From positions 62,001 through 126,000 of the forward strand of contig JAXLTL010000005.1 of assembly GCA_046330075.1 (NCBI GenBank): a stretch of 64,000 bases of DNA, given 5' to 3'. The position numbers and the translations under genes were made by a program. The notes beneath the pieces were generated by a model that was not told where the DNA came from, ran no database searches, and saw nothing but the letters and a program-made list of their open reading frames with translations. Numbering within the stretch: the stretch's first letter is position 1; each line of letters starts with the position of its first letter. The DNA is from JAJTFW01 sp046330075 (GTDB taxonomy: Bacteria > Bacteroidota > Bacteroidia > AKYH767-A > OLB10). Below are positions 1-8,483 of the stretch, in pieces.

Positions 1-359
1 TAAATACAAATGTAGGAATTGGCAAATTAATGAAGATGTGACGTTTATTGAGAGAGTACCGTTCATCTCTCTGGAAGAGCATTTCAATATCTCGCTTTGC
101 TTCGTAATGACATGTCACAAATTTATCAACTTACCCATTTATCCCCGGACGTTCCCTACTCTCACCCGGAACCTGCGGCTATCGAGGAAAGCTCGGGACC
201 TGCAGCATCCCACATTGCGGAGCAATGACGGGATGTCAATTTTCAAATGGAGGGGATTTGTCAACTTACCAATTTGCCAACCTGTATTGCGAAGAAATGA
301 CTTGATGCCTATTCATTAGAGACGGCTCATAATTTAATTTTTTAGAGTATTTTAGTCGC
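1..359. other. Intergenic region with eroded hairpin repeats
   Basis: No convincing gene. The stretch has an imperfect inverted repeat at 206-235 (CATCCC..ATTGC / GCAAT..GGGATG) and two similar A/T-rich phrases around 120-140 and 258-280 (caacttacc-attt). This looks like the degenerate intergenic repeats common in Bacteroidota. A 93-codon open frame at 38-319 runs through the repeats and has no protein-like features, so I do not call it. A TATTTTAG sequence at 348-355 is one base off the -7 consensus TAnnTTTG and lies only 4 bases before the polA start codon. Confidence 0.5.
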
Positions 360-3167
360 ATGAATCCTGCTCCCAAGAAACTCTTCCTGCTTGATGCCAT
401 GGCCCTGGTGTTCAGAGCTTATTTTGCTTTCAGCAATAACCACCGTGTGAATTCGAAAGGCCTCAATACATCCGCCATGTTTGGTTTTACGAATACCTTA
501 CTGGAGATTCTGAAAAAAGAAAAGCCTACGCATATCGCCGTTGTTTTTGATACAGCTGCCCCTACACATCGCCATGAAGCGTTTGAAGATTATAAAGCGC
601 ACCGGGAAGAGATTCCTGAAGATATTGCGATCTCGATTCCGTATATCAAACAGCTCGTTCGTTGCTTTAACATTCCCGTGATTGAACTGGATGGATATGA
701 AGCAGATGATATCATCGGCACCTTTTCTGTTAAAGCAGAGCAGGCAGGTTTCGAGACCTTCATGATGACGCCGGATAAGGATTATGGTCAGCTGGTGACA
801 GAGCATGTGCATATTTACAAACCGGCCCGGCTCGGAAACGGTGCAGAAATCATGGGTGTGAAAGAAGTGTGTGAGAAATATGGAATTGAGCGTCCGGCTC
901 AGGTGATCGATATTCTCGGTTTAATGGGAGATGCGGTCGATAATATTCCCGGTGTTCCCGGAGTAGGTGAAAAAACCGCCACACAACTTGTGCAGCAGTT
1001 TGGCTCGGTAGAAAATCTGCTCGCGAATACCGATCAGCTCAAGGGGAAACTGAAAGAGAAAATCGAAAACAACAAAGACAAAGCGATTCTCTCCAAACAA
1101 CTGGCAACGATTCACTGCGAAGTACCGGTGCCGTTTGTTGAGGAAGATCTCCTGCTGGGCGAACCCAACAAGGAAGCACTCACCGAATTGTTTACCGAAC
1201 TGGAATTTCGTCGTCTTGCTCAACAAATTCTGGGACAGGAAATTGAAGTAGCTGTACCTGCAGTGAATGAAAAAGGACAGATGGATATGTTCGGCACTGC
1301 AGCTGCTGCATCCACCACTTTCGTTGCTGAAGAAGAAGAAAATATCACCAACTTCAATACCATACAGAACACGAAACATCAGTACGAAGCCGTGACGGAA
1401 CCGGATTCGTGCCGTAAACTGGCCGCACAACTTCTACAGGAAAAAGAAGTGAGCTTCGATACTGAAACGACAGGCATTGACGCATTGAATGCTGAATTGG
1501 TAGGACTCTCCTTCAGCTGTAAACCACACGAAGGCTGGTACATTCCTGTACCGGCAGATCGTGAGAAAGCACAGGAGCTGGTGGAGATTTTTCGTCCGGT
1601 ATATGAAGACCGTACACTCGTAAAAATCGGGCAGAATGTAAAATACGATATGAATGTCCTTGCCAACTACGGCATTCAGGTACAGCATCCGATTTTCGAT
1701 ACGATGGTAGCACACTATCTGCTGCAGCCGGAGATGCGTCATAACATGAATGTACTGGCTGAGACCTATCTCAACTACTCACCGGTTTCCATTGAAACAC
1801 TCATCGGTAAGAAGGGAAAAGATCAGGGCAGCATGCGTGATGTGGCGCTGGAAGAGATCAAGGAATATGCAGCGGAAGATGCCGATGTTACCTTACAGCT
1901 CAAGGAAAACTTCGCACCGAAGCTGGAAGCATCCACTGCAGGTAAACTGTTTTCAGATGTAGAGATTCCGCTGATTCCTGTGCTGGGTGCCATGGAACGT
2001 GAAGGCATTAAACTCGATATCAGTACGCTGCAGGAGTTCAGCAAACTGCTGGAAGGCGACATCCTCACCATCGACAAAGAAATACAGTCACTGGCCGGAA
2101 CGCCCTTCAACGTTTCTTCGCCAAAACAGGTGGGCGATATTTTATTCGAAGTGCTGAAGATTGCCGAGAAGCCCAAGAAAACCAAGACCGGACAATACGC
2201 CACCAGCGAAGACATTCTCAGTAAACTCAGCGGCAAGCACCCGATCGTAGATAAAATCCTCGATTACCGGGAGATTGTGAAACTAAAGTCCACTTACGTG
2301 GACGCCTTACCGCAAATGGTGAATCCGAAAACCGGGCGCATTCACACGACTTTTAATCAGGTGGTAGCGGTTACGGGACGACTCAGCAGCGACAATCCCA
2401 ATCTCCAGAACATTCCGATCCGCACCTCCAGAGGCAGAGAAGTCCGCAAAGCCTTTGTTGCCCGCGACGATCAGCATATTCTCCTGAGTGCCGATTACAG
2501 TCAGATCGAGTTGCGCATCATGGCCCACCTCTGCCAGGATCCCGGGCTCCTCGAAGCCTTCGGTAATAATGTAGATATCCACTCCGCCACTGCCGCGAAA
2601 GTTTTTGGTGTAGCGCTGGAAGAAGTCAACTCCGACATGCGTCGTAAGGCGAAGATGGTTAACTTCGGTATTATCTATGGCATCAGTGCTTTTGGATTAG
2701 CGGAGCGCTTAAATATTCCGAGAAAAGAAGCAGCATCGATCATCGAAAACTACTTCATTCAATATCCGCTCATCAAGGACTATATGGATGGTGCCATTGA
2801 AAAAGCGCGCAAGCTGGGTTATGTAGAAACTATATTAGGTCGCCGCCGTTACCTCCGCGACATCAACTCACAAAACCAAACGGTACGTGGCTTCGCCGAA
2901 CGCAACGCCATCAACGCACCGATACAGGGATCCGCTGCCGACATGATCAAACTCGCGATGATCCGTATTCACGATACGCTCAACAGCAAGAAGATGCGAA
3001 GCAGAATGGTGTTACAGGTTCACGATGAATTGGTGTTTGATGTCCACAAAGAAGAAATAGAAGAAACCAAAGTACTTGTAAAAGAACTCATGGAAAATGC
3101 ATTACCGCTTTCTGTTCCTGTACTTGTTGAAGCCGGCACAGGATTAAACTGGCTGGAAGCGCATTAA
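360..3167 (+). CDS. polA: DNA polymerase I
   Basis: Template-directed DNA synthesis with repair and Okazaki-fragment processing in the cytoplasm. The 935 residues show the full three-domain plan. The N-terminal 5'-3' flap exonuclease (about 1-290) starts with LFLLDAMALVFRAYFAF and has the DGYEADDIIGT and GLMGDAVDNIPGVPGVG motifs. The 3'-5' proofreading domain (about 345-530) keeps DTETTG at 367, NVKYDMNVL and YAAEDADVT, so it is probably active. The polymerase domain (about 560-935) carries motif A (SADYSQIELRI, Asp near 712), motif B (KMVNFGIIYG, near 765) and motif C (VHDELVF, His888-Asp889). The length is normal for a Bacteroidota PolA. The ATG at 360 is supported by conservation from the first residues. 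It stands alone and is followed by a repeat-rich gap. Confidence 0.98.
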   Translation: MNPAPKKLFLLDAMALVFRAYFAFSNNHRVNSKGLNTSAMFGFTNTLLEILKKEKPTHIAVVFDTAAPTHRHEAFEDYKAHREEIPEDIAISIPYIKQLVRCFNIPVIELDGYEADDIIGTFSVKAEQAGFETFMMTPDKDYGQLVTEHVHIYKPARLGNGAEIMGVKEVCEKYGIERPAQVIDILGLMGDAVDNIPGVPGVGEKTATQLVQQFGSVENLLANTDQLKGKLKEKIENNKDKAILSKQLATIHCEVPVPFVEEDLLLGEPNKEALTELFTELEFRRLAQQILGQEIEVAVPAVNEKGQMDMFGTAAAASTTFVAEEEENITNFNTIQNTKHQYEAVTEPDSCRKLAAQLLQEKEVSFDTETTGIDALNAELVGLSFSCKPHEGWYIPVPADREKAQELVEIFRPVYEDRTLVKIGQNVKYDMNVLANYGIQVQHPIFDTMVAHYLLQPEMRHNMNVLAETYLNYSPVSIETLIGKKGKDQGSMRDVALEEIKEYAAEDADVTLQLKENFAPKLEASTAGKLFSDVEIPLIPVLGAMEREGIKLDISTLQEFSKLLEGDILTIDKEIQSLAGTPFNVSSPKQVGDILFEVLKIAEKPKKTKTGQYATSEDILSKLSGKHPIVDKILDYREIVKLKSTYVDALPQMVNPKTGRIHTTFNQVVAVTGRLSSDNPNLQNIPIRTSRGREVRKAFVARDDQHILLSADYSQIELRIMAHLCQDPGLLEAFGNNVDIHSATAAKVFGVALEEVNSDMRRKAKMVNFGIIYGISAFGLAERLNIPRKEAASIIENYFIQYPLIKDYMDGAIEKARKLGYVETILGRRRYLRDINSQNQTVRGFAERNAINAPIQGSAADMIKLAMIRIHDTLNSKKMRSRMVLQVHDELVFDVHKEEIEETKVLVKELMENALPLSVPVLVEAGTGLNWLEAH

Positions 3168-3490
3168 ATGTTATAAGGGCGCTAGCGCCCTGAGCGTAGC
3201 CTCAGGGTTATAAATGTTTTAAGGGTTATAAATGTTAATGGGTTAAAATGTTAATGGATTAAAATGTTGAAGAGCATTCGTTCTGTGATCGCTGCTCCCG
3301 GGAGCTATCGGGCCGTTGCGCCTGCCGGCAGGCAGGTTTAATTTTGTAAATGTCCCTATAACTAGAACTTTCCCCTCTTAAACGACAATTTCCGGGGGTC
3401 AATTCTGAATTCTACATTCTGAATTCTGAATTCAACTGTAACCTTCCCCAACTTTCTGCGTAGAAGGAGGCAGGTTAATCCCTCCAAACC
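3168..3490. repeat. Repeat-rich intergenic region
   Basis: It contains a 14-bp perfect palindrome at 3177-3190 (GGGCGCTAGCGCCC), then CCTGAGcgtagCCTCAGG-type sequence, then several copies of a ttataaatgtt / ttaaaatgtt phrase (3210-3270), and a 12-bp palindrome CCTGCCGGCAGG at 3321-3332. Short gaattct repeats follow at about 3400-3432. The CCTGAG/CTCAGG core recurs in the 59-bp array at 9975-10300, so these are probably members of a dispersed intergenic repeat family. Confidence 0.6.
3316..3346 (+). promoter_or_regulatory. Putative Bacteroidota promoter for the FadL-like gene
   Basis: TTG at 3316-3318, a 20-base spacer, then TAATTTTG at 3339-3346, which matches the -7 consensus TAnnTTTG exactly. 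The start codon is at 3491, so the leader would be about 140 bases. The element overlaps a repeat palindrome, which lowers confidence. Confidence 0.4.
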
Positions 3491-4786
3491 ATGAAAAAAC
3501 TCCAACTCTTCCTGAGCCTTTGTCTGATGGCTGTTGCCGCGCAGGCGCAGCACGACAATCTCATCAACCTGAGTGCAGAATGGGTACGAACTCCTGCCCG
3601 CAATGCAGCCACCGACGCCGGCGATATTGTGGTGTATAATCCCGCAGGGCTCGTTAAACTGAACGATGGTTTCCACATCAACATCGGTAACCAGAGTCTC
3701 TTCCGCAAGCCTTCCCACACTTTTGACATGGGTATGGGCATGGGCGAACAAACCTACACCCAGGATGGTAACGATCTCTTCCTTCCGAATCTCTATATGA
3801 GCTATAAGAAGGATAAATTCAGCCTCTTCACCGGTATGTTTATGGCCGGTGGTGGTGCAACTGCCAACTATCCAACCGGAAGTTTCAACACCGAGCTGAT
3901 TGGTCTGCAGACACTCATGGCAACACAAGGTGCCTACGGTGCTTACACCAATCAGTACATGAAGGCTTCTTCCTATTATCTCACCACTACACTTGGTGCC
4001 GCTTTCGCCGCCAACGACCGCATTTCATTTTCCTTCGCAGGACGCTATATCAGTGCAACCAACAAAACATCTGCAGGACTCACCCTCACGCAATCTCCGA
4101 TGAGTCTGCCCGATGAAACCATGGAGCTCAAAACATCTGAAGAAGCAACCGGTTTTGGTGGTGTATTCGCCATGATGGTACAGGCCAATCCGCGTACACG
4201 CTTCACCGTTAGATACGAGACCGCTGTAAAACTCAATTTTGAAACCAACCAGGAAACCGATGAATTCGGCATTACGCAGGATGGTTCCAAATCACGCCGA
4301 GACTTACCGGCTACGCTGGCGATCGGTATGGCAGTGGCGCCTTCTACCAAAACGCAGGTGTACGCCGACTTCAACTATTACCTGCAAACCGGTGCCAACT
4401 GGGGAACATCTACGATGGCTACAGATGAAAAAAACTACAGTGAACTGGCCGGAAATGCTATCAGCATTAACCTTGCTACAACTGTGCAAACCGGCAAAAA
4501 CCTGATGCTGAGTATCGGTTGCGGATACACCGACTTTCAATACGGCGACCGTGATGGTTATTTCACGAAAGCCGGTGCCTTCGAAACAGTTCCGGACGAC
4601 AATTTCAATGTCAATACCGGTTTCAGCTACCGGATTACGTCTGCACTGACAGGTACAGTGGGTTATATGCACACATTTTATCAGTCTGCCGAAACCAAAG
4701 CAGTGCTTGCTGCGCCGATGGATATCACTGTTAAAACAAAAAACAGTCTGGATGCCATTGCATTGGGAATCGACTTAAAATTTTAA
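3491..4786 (+). CDS. FadL/OmpP1/TodX-family outer-membrane transport protein
   Basis: Predicted 14-strand outer-membrane beta-barrel for uptake of hydrophobic compounds such as long-chain fatty acids or aromatics. It has a clear signal peptide (MKKLQLFLSLCLMAVAAQAQ). The mature N-terminus keeps the family NPAGL motif (about residue 50) within the plug region, and the late-barrel signature DLPATLAIGMAVAP followed by VYADFNYYLQTGANWG (about 275-305) is characteristic. The protein ends in KF with an aromatic last residue, as barrel proteins do. The length of 431 residues is normal. The substrate cannot be read from the sequence. The gene is flanked by a repeat-rich gap upstream and a bidirectional terminator downstream, so it is probably monocistronic. 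Confidence 0.9.
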   Translation: MKKLQLFLSLCLMAVAAQAQHDNLINLSAEWVRTPARNAATDAGDIVVYNPAGLVKLNDGFHINIGNQSLFRKPSHTFDMGMGMGEQTYTQDGNDLFLPNLYMSYKKDKFSLFTGMFMAGGGATANYPTGSFNTELIGLQTLMATQGAYGAYTNQYMKASSYYLTTTLGAAFAANDRISFSFAGRYISATNKTSAGLTLTQSPMSLPDETMELKTSEEATGFGGVFAMMVQANPRTRFTVRYETAVKLNFETNQETDEFGITQDGSKSRRDLPATLAIGMAVAPSTKTQVYADFNYYLQTGANWGTSTMATDEKNYSELAGNAISINLATTVQTGKNLMLSIGCGYTDFQYGDRDGYFTKAGAFETVPDDNFNVNTGFSYRITSALTGTVGYMHTFYQSAETKAVLAAPMDITVKTKNSLDAIALGIDLKF

Positions 4787-4807
4787 TCACAGAAAAATCA
4801 ATAGCAA

Positions 4808-4840
4808 TAAAAAAACCTGCCGGAATCCGGCAGGTTTTTT
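4808..4840. terminator. Bidirectional intrinsic terminator
   Basis: Perfect stem CCTGCCGG/CCGGCAGG (4816-4823 and 4827-4834, loop AAT) flanked by an A-run on the left and T6 on the right. It serves the convergent FadL-like gene and the DinB-like gene; the T-run touches the latter's stop codon. Confidence 0.9.
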
Positions 4841-5367
4841 TATTTGATCAATGGAAAGTATCGTTCTTCTATGACTTTCAGGTGATGAACAGGATGGCCC
4901 GCAGAGATAAAGCCCAGTCCGGCGACCGACACTCTTTTATTCCAGCAGACACCGCTGCGTTCCAGCATCTCCGCTGTAAACGAACGAAAAAGATGCAACG
5001 TGGATTTCCGCAGATCCAGGAATTCCTCCACGAGTTCGTGCAGCGGCCGTTTGGAAGCTTCAGCAGCAATTGCGAATTCGTTTTCATCATAGGAAGAAAG
5101 AACAGTCTGGTCATTTCTCGCGAAACGCAAAGCGCGGTAATTAAACACCCATTCTGTATCGGTGAGATGCTGAACGATATCGGGAATGCTCCATTTTCCG
5201 GGTGCATATGCGGTGGTACCAAGTTCTGCAGCTTTCTTCCAGTTGAAATCTCTGAACGTATCTGTGGTTTTCTCCAGTGCCTCGTAAAGCTCGTCGTACG
5301 GACACTCGAGAATATACCGGTCGAAATATTCCGGCAAAGGATGAATGCTGGATTTAAGATACGTCAT
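4840..5367 (-). CDS. DinB/YfiT-like four-helix metal-dependent protein
   Basis: About 175 residues resembling the DinB_2 superfamily, small four-helix-bundle proteins that bind a divalent metal through three histidines and act as thiol-dependent transferases or hydrolases of mostly unknown substrate. Candidate ligands are the His in WSIPDIVQHLTDTEW (about residue 65) and the two in HPVHHLKVIEERY near the C-terminus, the usual positions. I start it at the ATG at 5367 (MTYLKSSIHPLPEYF), because a longer frame to 5439 would overlap the upstream gene and adds unrelated sequence. Only 4 bases separate it from the secreted protein gene at 5372, so the two are probably one transcript. The exact substrate is unknown. 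Confidence 0.8.
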   Translation of the reverse strand: MTYLKSSIHPLPEYFDRYILECPYDELYEALEKTTDTFRDFNWKKAAELGTTAYAPGKWSIPDIVQHLTDTEWVFNYRALRFARNDQTVLSSYDENEFAIAAEASKRPLHELVEEFLDLRKSTLHLFRSFTAEMLERSGVCWNKRVSVAGLGFISAGHPVHHLKVIEERYFPLIK

Positions 5368-5371
5368 CAAA

Positions 5372-6310
5372 CTATTTTTTTCTTTTAAAGGTACGGGCAG
5401 ATGAGCGGAAGCCTGCGAGATGTTTATCAAAGTCAGCATTTGTGTTATAGCTGATCATATAATACCTCATGTCCGTTTCAAACAGAAAAACCATAAAAAC
5501 CAGTTCCTTTTCTCCTGCTTTATTCAACCCATAGCCGGTTAACTCATACCCCGGCATTCCATCAATTTCCAGGCTATCCGTTTTAACGATCTTCAGGCTA
5601 TCTGCCACTTTCATGGCTATCATACGGTTTTTAGCTACCTCATAACGGTTATGTGGACTAAAACTCCGGATGCTGAGACCTGCAACCAGAGTAGTATGAT
5701 CCTTCGCCATGGAAGGATAACGACCATCAGTGGAAAAAATGATACCACCGGCATTGTTGAGTACAAACTTCAATTCAGCGGGTGATGGTTCCATCGAAAA
5801 ACTCAAGGCATCCCAGGGATTCAGTTTCATCTCCGCATCGTATACCATTTCCTTCAGAGCGGTGCCGATTGTTTTTGCCAATACTGAATCTGTTTCCGGT
5901 ACAAAACCGCTGAACACACTGGTGCTTGCAGAATCGCCTATCATCAGCACGAGTTTGAAATACATAGTCTGCTTCATCCGCTGCCGCGTCGTATACAGGT
6001 ATCGCATCCCTTCGGGTGATGGAACCTCCTCCTTCGCTAAAATCTCAACACCCTGCGATTTCAGTTTCTCGCCGGTGAAAGCCTTTACGTTATGTTCAAT
6101 TCCTGTTGGAACTTCTGAAACCATAATGCTGACTGTACCTGAACCATTCTGCAAGCCGACAAAGCGTTCGGCCTGATAAAATGAATCGGGCAAGCTGATC
6201 ATGTATTTAGTTCCCGGGAAAGGTTTGCGCACTGTTTTCTGTGCCTTTGCTGCCGGCATGGAGAATAGAAAAACCAGGGCTGACAGCAGTGCTGAATATA
6301 TTTTAACCAT
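5372..6310 (-). CDS. Secreted hypothetical protein, possibly two PsbP/DcrB-like lobes
   Basis: 312 residues with a good signal peptide when started at 6310 (MVKIYSALLSALVFLFSMPAAKAQ); a longer frame to 6409 adds a Cys-rich lead that is unlikely to be translated. The mature part appears to hold two similar halves. The first runs from FPGTKYMISLPDSFYQ through a stretch of predicted strands to about residue 140. The second starts around IIFSTDGRYPSMAK, and both contain an enzyme-free alpha/beta pattern like PsbP or DUF1795/DcrB proteins. I see no catalytic motif, no lipobox and no T9SS domain, so a periplasmic location is likely. It lies 4 bases upstream of the DinB-like gene. The family assignment is inference from pattern only. 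Confidence 0.65.
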   Translation of the reverse strand: MVKIYSALLSALVFLFSMPAAKAQKTVRKPFPGTKYMISLPDSFYQAERFVGLQNGSGTVSIMVSEVPTGIEHNVKAFTGEKLKSQGVEILAKEEVPSPEGMRYLYTTRQRMKQTMYFKLVLMIGDSASTSVFSGFVPETDSVLAKTIGTALKEMVYDAEMKLNPWDALSFSMEPSPAELKFVLNNAGGIIFSTDGRYPSMAKDHTTLVAGLSIRSFSPHNRYEVAKNRMIAMKVADSLKIVKTDSLEIDGMPGYELTGYGLNKAGEKELVFMVFLFETDMRYYMISYNTNADFDKHLAGFRSSARTFKRKK

Positions 6311-6442
6311 CCTGCAAAAATAAGCCTGAGAATGGAGATGAAATGAAGGAATTCCCACCAATATTACACAGGTGAGCGTGCAACAGGTCAAATGTTTAAA
6401 GGCTGGCATTCAACAACTTACCATCGCTTGCAGGAACATCTG

Positions 6443-6450
6443 TAACTTTG
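6443..6450 (+). promoter_or_regulatory. -7 promoter element (TAACTTTG) for the sigma-factor operon
   Basis: Exact match to TAnnTTTG, 43 bases before the GTG start of the ECF sigma gene. No clear -33 TTG at the preferred spacing. A three-codon open frame (ATG AAC CGC TGA, 6473-6484) lies between the element and the start codon. Confidence 0.45.
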
Positions 6451-6493
6451 GCACCAGTACAGCGTCCCATCCATGAACCGCTGACAATTTTAC

Positions 6494-6982
6494 GTGACTA
6501 CCCAGGACTACAATTACTGTGTGGATGCCCATGCCGATGGGGTGTATCGCTTTATCCTGCATAACACCAGGGATAAAGAATTTGCGCAGGACATTGTACA
6601 GGATGCATTTGAGAAGATGTGGATCAATGTAGAAAACATCAATCCTGAAAAAGCGAAGTCGTACCTCTACACCACAGCCTATCACACCATGCTCGACAAA
6701 CTCCGTCGCGCGAAGAAACAAGGCAACTGGAATGAAGTCAGTGAAGAACAATACAGTCATAGTCAGGGACACTACAGCGGACTCCGGCAAATACTCCGCG
6801 AAGCTCTGGACCGTTTACCGGACATACAGCGCACGGTAGTGATGCTACGTGACTACGAAGGATACAGCTACGAAGAAATCGGCGAAATCACCGGACTAAG
6901 CCCATCGCAGGTAAAAGTTTACATCTACAGAGCACGACTTGCGCTCAAAGAATATATCGGCAAACCCGAAAATGTCATCTGA
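6494..6982 (+). CDS. ECF-type RNA polymerase sigma-70 factor
   Basis: A 162-residue extracytoplasmic-function sigma factor that directs RNA polymerase to a small regulon. Region 2 (about 10-75) has DKEFAQDIVQDAFEKMWIN and SYLYTTAYHTMLDKLRR. Region 4 (about 105-155) has ALDRLPDIQRTVVMLRDYEGYSYEEIGEITGLS, a typical helix-turn-helix, ending QVKVYIYRARLALKEYI. The frame is closed 12 bases upstream (TGA 6482-6484), so the GTG at 6494 is the only usable start. The 3' end overlaps the next gene by 11 bases (ATGTCATCTGA), the usual translational coupling of an ECF sigma with its anti-sigma. Confidence 0.93.
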   Translation: MTTQDYNYCVDAHADGVYRFILHNTRDKEFAQDIVQDAFEKMWINVENINPEKAKSYLYTTAYHTMLDKLRRAKKQGNWNEVSEEQYSHSQGHYSGLRQILREALDRLPDIQRTVVMLRDYEGYSYEEIGEITGLSPSQVKVYIYRARLALKEYIGKPENVI

Positions 6983-8363
6983 AATGAACATCAACCGCAG
7001 CAACTACGAAAGCTGGTTCCTTGATTACCACGAAGGAACACTGACTCCCGGTCAGGCGGAAGAACTTTTTGCATTTCTCGACGCCCATGCTGATCTCCGT
7101 GAAGAATTCGAAGCTTTTGAAATGATTCGTCTGGATAAGGAAGACACTCCGGTTCAGTTTGACAAAAGCCTGCTGCACAGGCAAACGGTCGTAGACAACG
7201 GGAACCTGGACGAATGGCTGATTTCAGAAATGGAAGGGAGACTCAGTGAAGAAGAGCTTAATCTGCTCCATGATTACCTGCATCAGCATCCGGAAGAAAA
7301 AACACGTCGAACCCTGTTTGCGGCCACCCGTCTGGAAGCCGGCGACGAAAAGAATCCATCGGGACGATTGCTCTATGCGATGGAACCAATTGGTGCGCAC
7401 AACATCGATCTCTGGCTGATCGCCGGGATGGAAGGAGAACTGCACTTACAACAACGCGTACAGCTGCAGGAGTTCCTCTCAAAGAATCCTTCGTATCTCC
7501 GTCACCGTGAGTTATACGCAGCCACCCGGTTAACAGAAGTCAGTCCGGTTACTTATACTGACAAAGCTTCTCTGTATAAGAAAGAAACCCCGGTAGTTCC
7601 GCTGGTTCCTGTTAAAGGAGGTGTTTCGGGAGCGCAAAACTACCGCACCCTGCTGCGAATCGCGGCTATACTGTTGCTCCTGATTGGTGCATACCTTGGT
7701 TTGCAACTCTATCTGCAACCCACTTCCGGCGAACAACACATAGCCTCAGACATACAACCTGAAGTCATTACCCCGGAAAACCGTTTGCCGGATGCAACAA
7801 CTGAAAATCCGGAAGAAAAGGCAGCCACGGTGAATCAGGAAGCGGCACCATCAGTAGGTTCCGTAAACACTCCCGGAACTCTTACACCGCCCCGGAAAAA
7901 ATCTACCACCCCGGTACTTCGTCGCCGTTATAACCGTGAACAGCAGCTTGCACAAAGCACCCCAGTGAAAACTGCGACAGATCCGATGCCGTTAAAAGGT
8001 AATCCACACCTCTATACAGAAGAGCCCTTTGTTTTTGCAGAGCGCCGGTACACCCCAAAAGCCACGCCTCAATACAATGCAGCCGATGAACCACCCTCTC
8101 TTCGCAATATCATACATCTGCAGGCATTGGAAGAAAACATCTCGGCAGAAATCAATCAGGCAGCCGGAGAAGAAATCATACTCAATTCCAAAACTCCGGA
8201 AAAACTGACCCTCGGCAGTAAAATTATCCGTTTTGCTGCAAAGGCCGTGGGAAAATTATCAGGTGAAAAAGTGAAAGTCAGAACCGTCTTCAATCCTGTT
8301 ACCGGAAAGCTCAGCGCATACGAAGTGCTTACAAAAAATAAATCCTGGGCAAAGCAATTCTGA
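6972..8363 (+). CDS. Membrane anti-sigma-like protein with three N-terminal repeats
   Basis: 463 residues when started at 6972; an ATG at 6984 is equally possible. Before the single membrane span (LLRIAAILLLLIGAYLGLQL, about residues 230-250) are three similar helical repeats of about 45 residues: SNYESWFLDYHEGTLTPGQ.., GNLDEWLISEMEGRLSEEE.. and HNIDLWLIAGMEGELHLQQ... Each has the pattern N-x2-W-(F/L)-x4-EG-x-L and ends in a helical FL/YL stretch. This resembles the cytoplasmic sigma-binding part of anti-sigma factors, but without the zinc Cys/His set. The C-terminal half is a Pro/Thr-rich stretch (TPPRKKSTTPVLRRR) then a small periplasmic region. Overlap with the sigma gene strongly suggests it binds that factor. 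Function is inference from context. Confidence 0.75.
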   Translation: MSSEMNINRSNYESWFLDYHEGTLTPGQAEELFAFLDAHADLREEFEAFEMIRLDKEDTPVQFDKSLLHRQTVVDNGNLDEWLISEMEGRLSEEELNLLHDYLHQHPEEKTRRTLFAATRLEAGDEKNPSGRLLYAMEPIGAHNIDLWLIAGMEGELHLQQRVQLQEFLSKNPSYLRHRELYAATRLTEVSPVTYTDKASLYKKETPVVPLVPVKGGVSGAQNYRTLLRIAAILLLLIGAYLGLQLYLQPTSGEQHIASDIQPEVITPENRLPDATTENPEEKAATVNQEAAPSVGSVNTPGTLTPPRKKSTTPVLRRRYNREQQLAQSTPVKTATDPMPLKGNPHLYTEEPFVFAERRYTPKATPQYNAADEPPSLRNIIHLQALEENISAEINQAAGEEIILNSKTPEKLTLGSKIIRFAAKAVGKLSGEKVKVRTVFNPVTGKLSAYEVLTKNKSWAKQF

Positions 8364-8376
8364 TTAAATGTACTGC

Positions 8377-8400
8377 AAGATCATCCCCTCGGATGATCTT
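8377..8400 (+). terminator. Stem-loop after the sigma/anti-sigma pair
   Basis: Perfect 10-bp stem AAGATCATCC/GGATGATCTT with loop CCTC. It lacks a strong T-run (cgtattta follows), so it may terminate weakly or stabilise the 3' end and let some transcription into the GIN-domain gene. Confidence 0.5.
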
Positions 8401-8483
8401 CGTATTTAAAAATAAGTGACCTGCAACTGTAACAAACCCATACGCGAAAACATCATAGATTCAGAAACGAAAAACGAATACAC

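Noticed and set aside
38..319. 93-codon plus-strand frame before polA
   Set aside because: It runs through degenerate intergenic hairpin repeats and its translation has no domain, signal or composition typical of a protein.
3362..3928. 188-codon minus-strand frame over the FadL-like gene
   Set aside because: It lies antisense to a clear outer-membrane protein gene and its translation is low in recognisable features.
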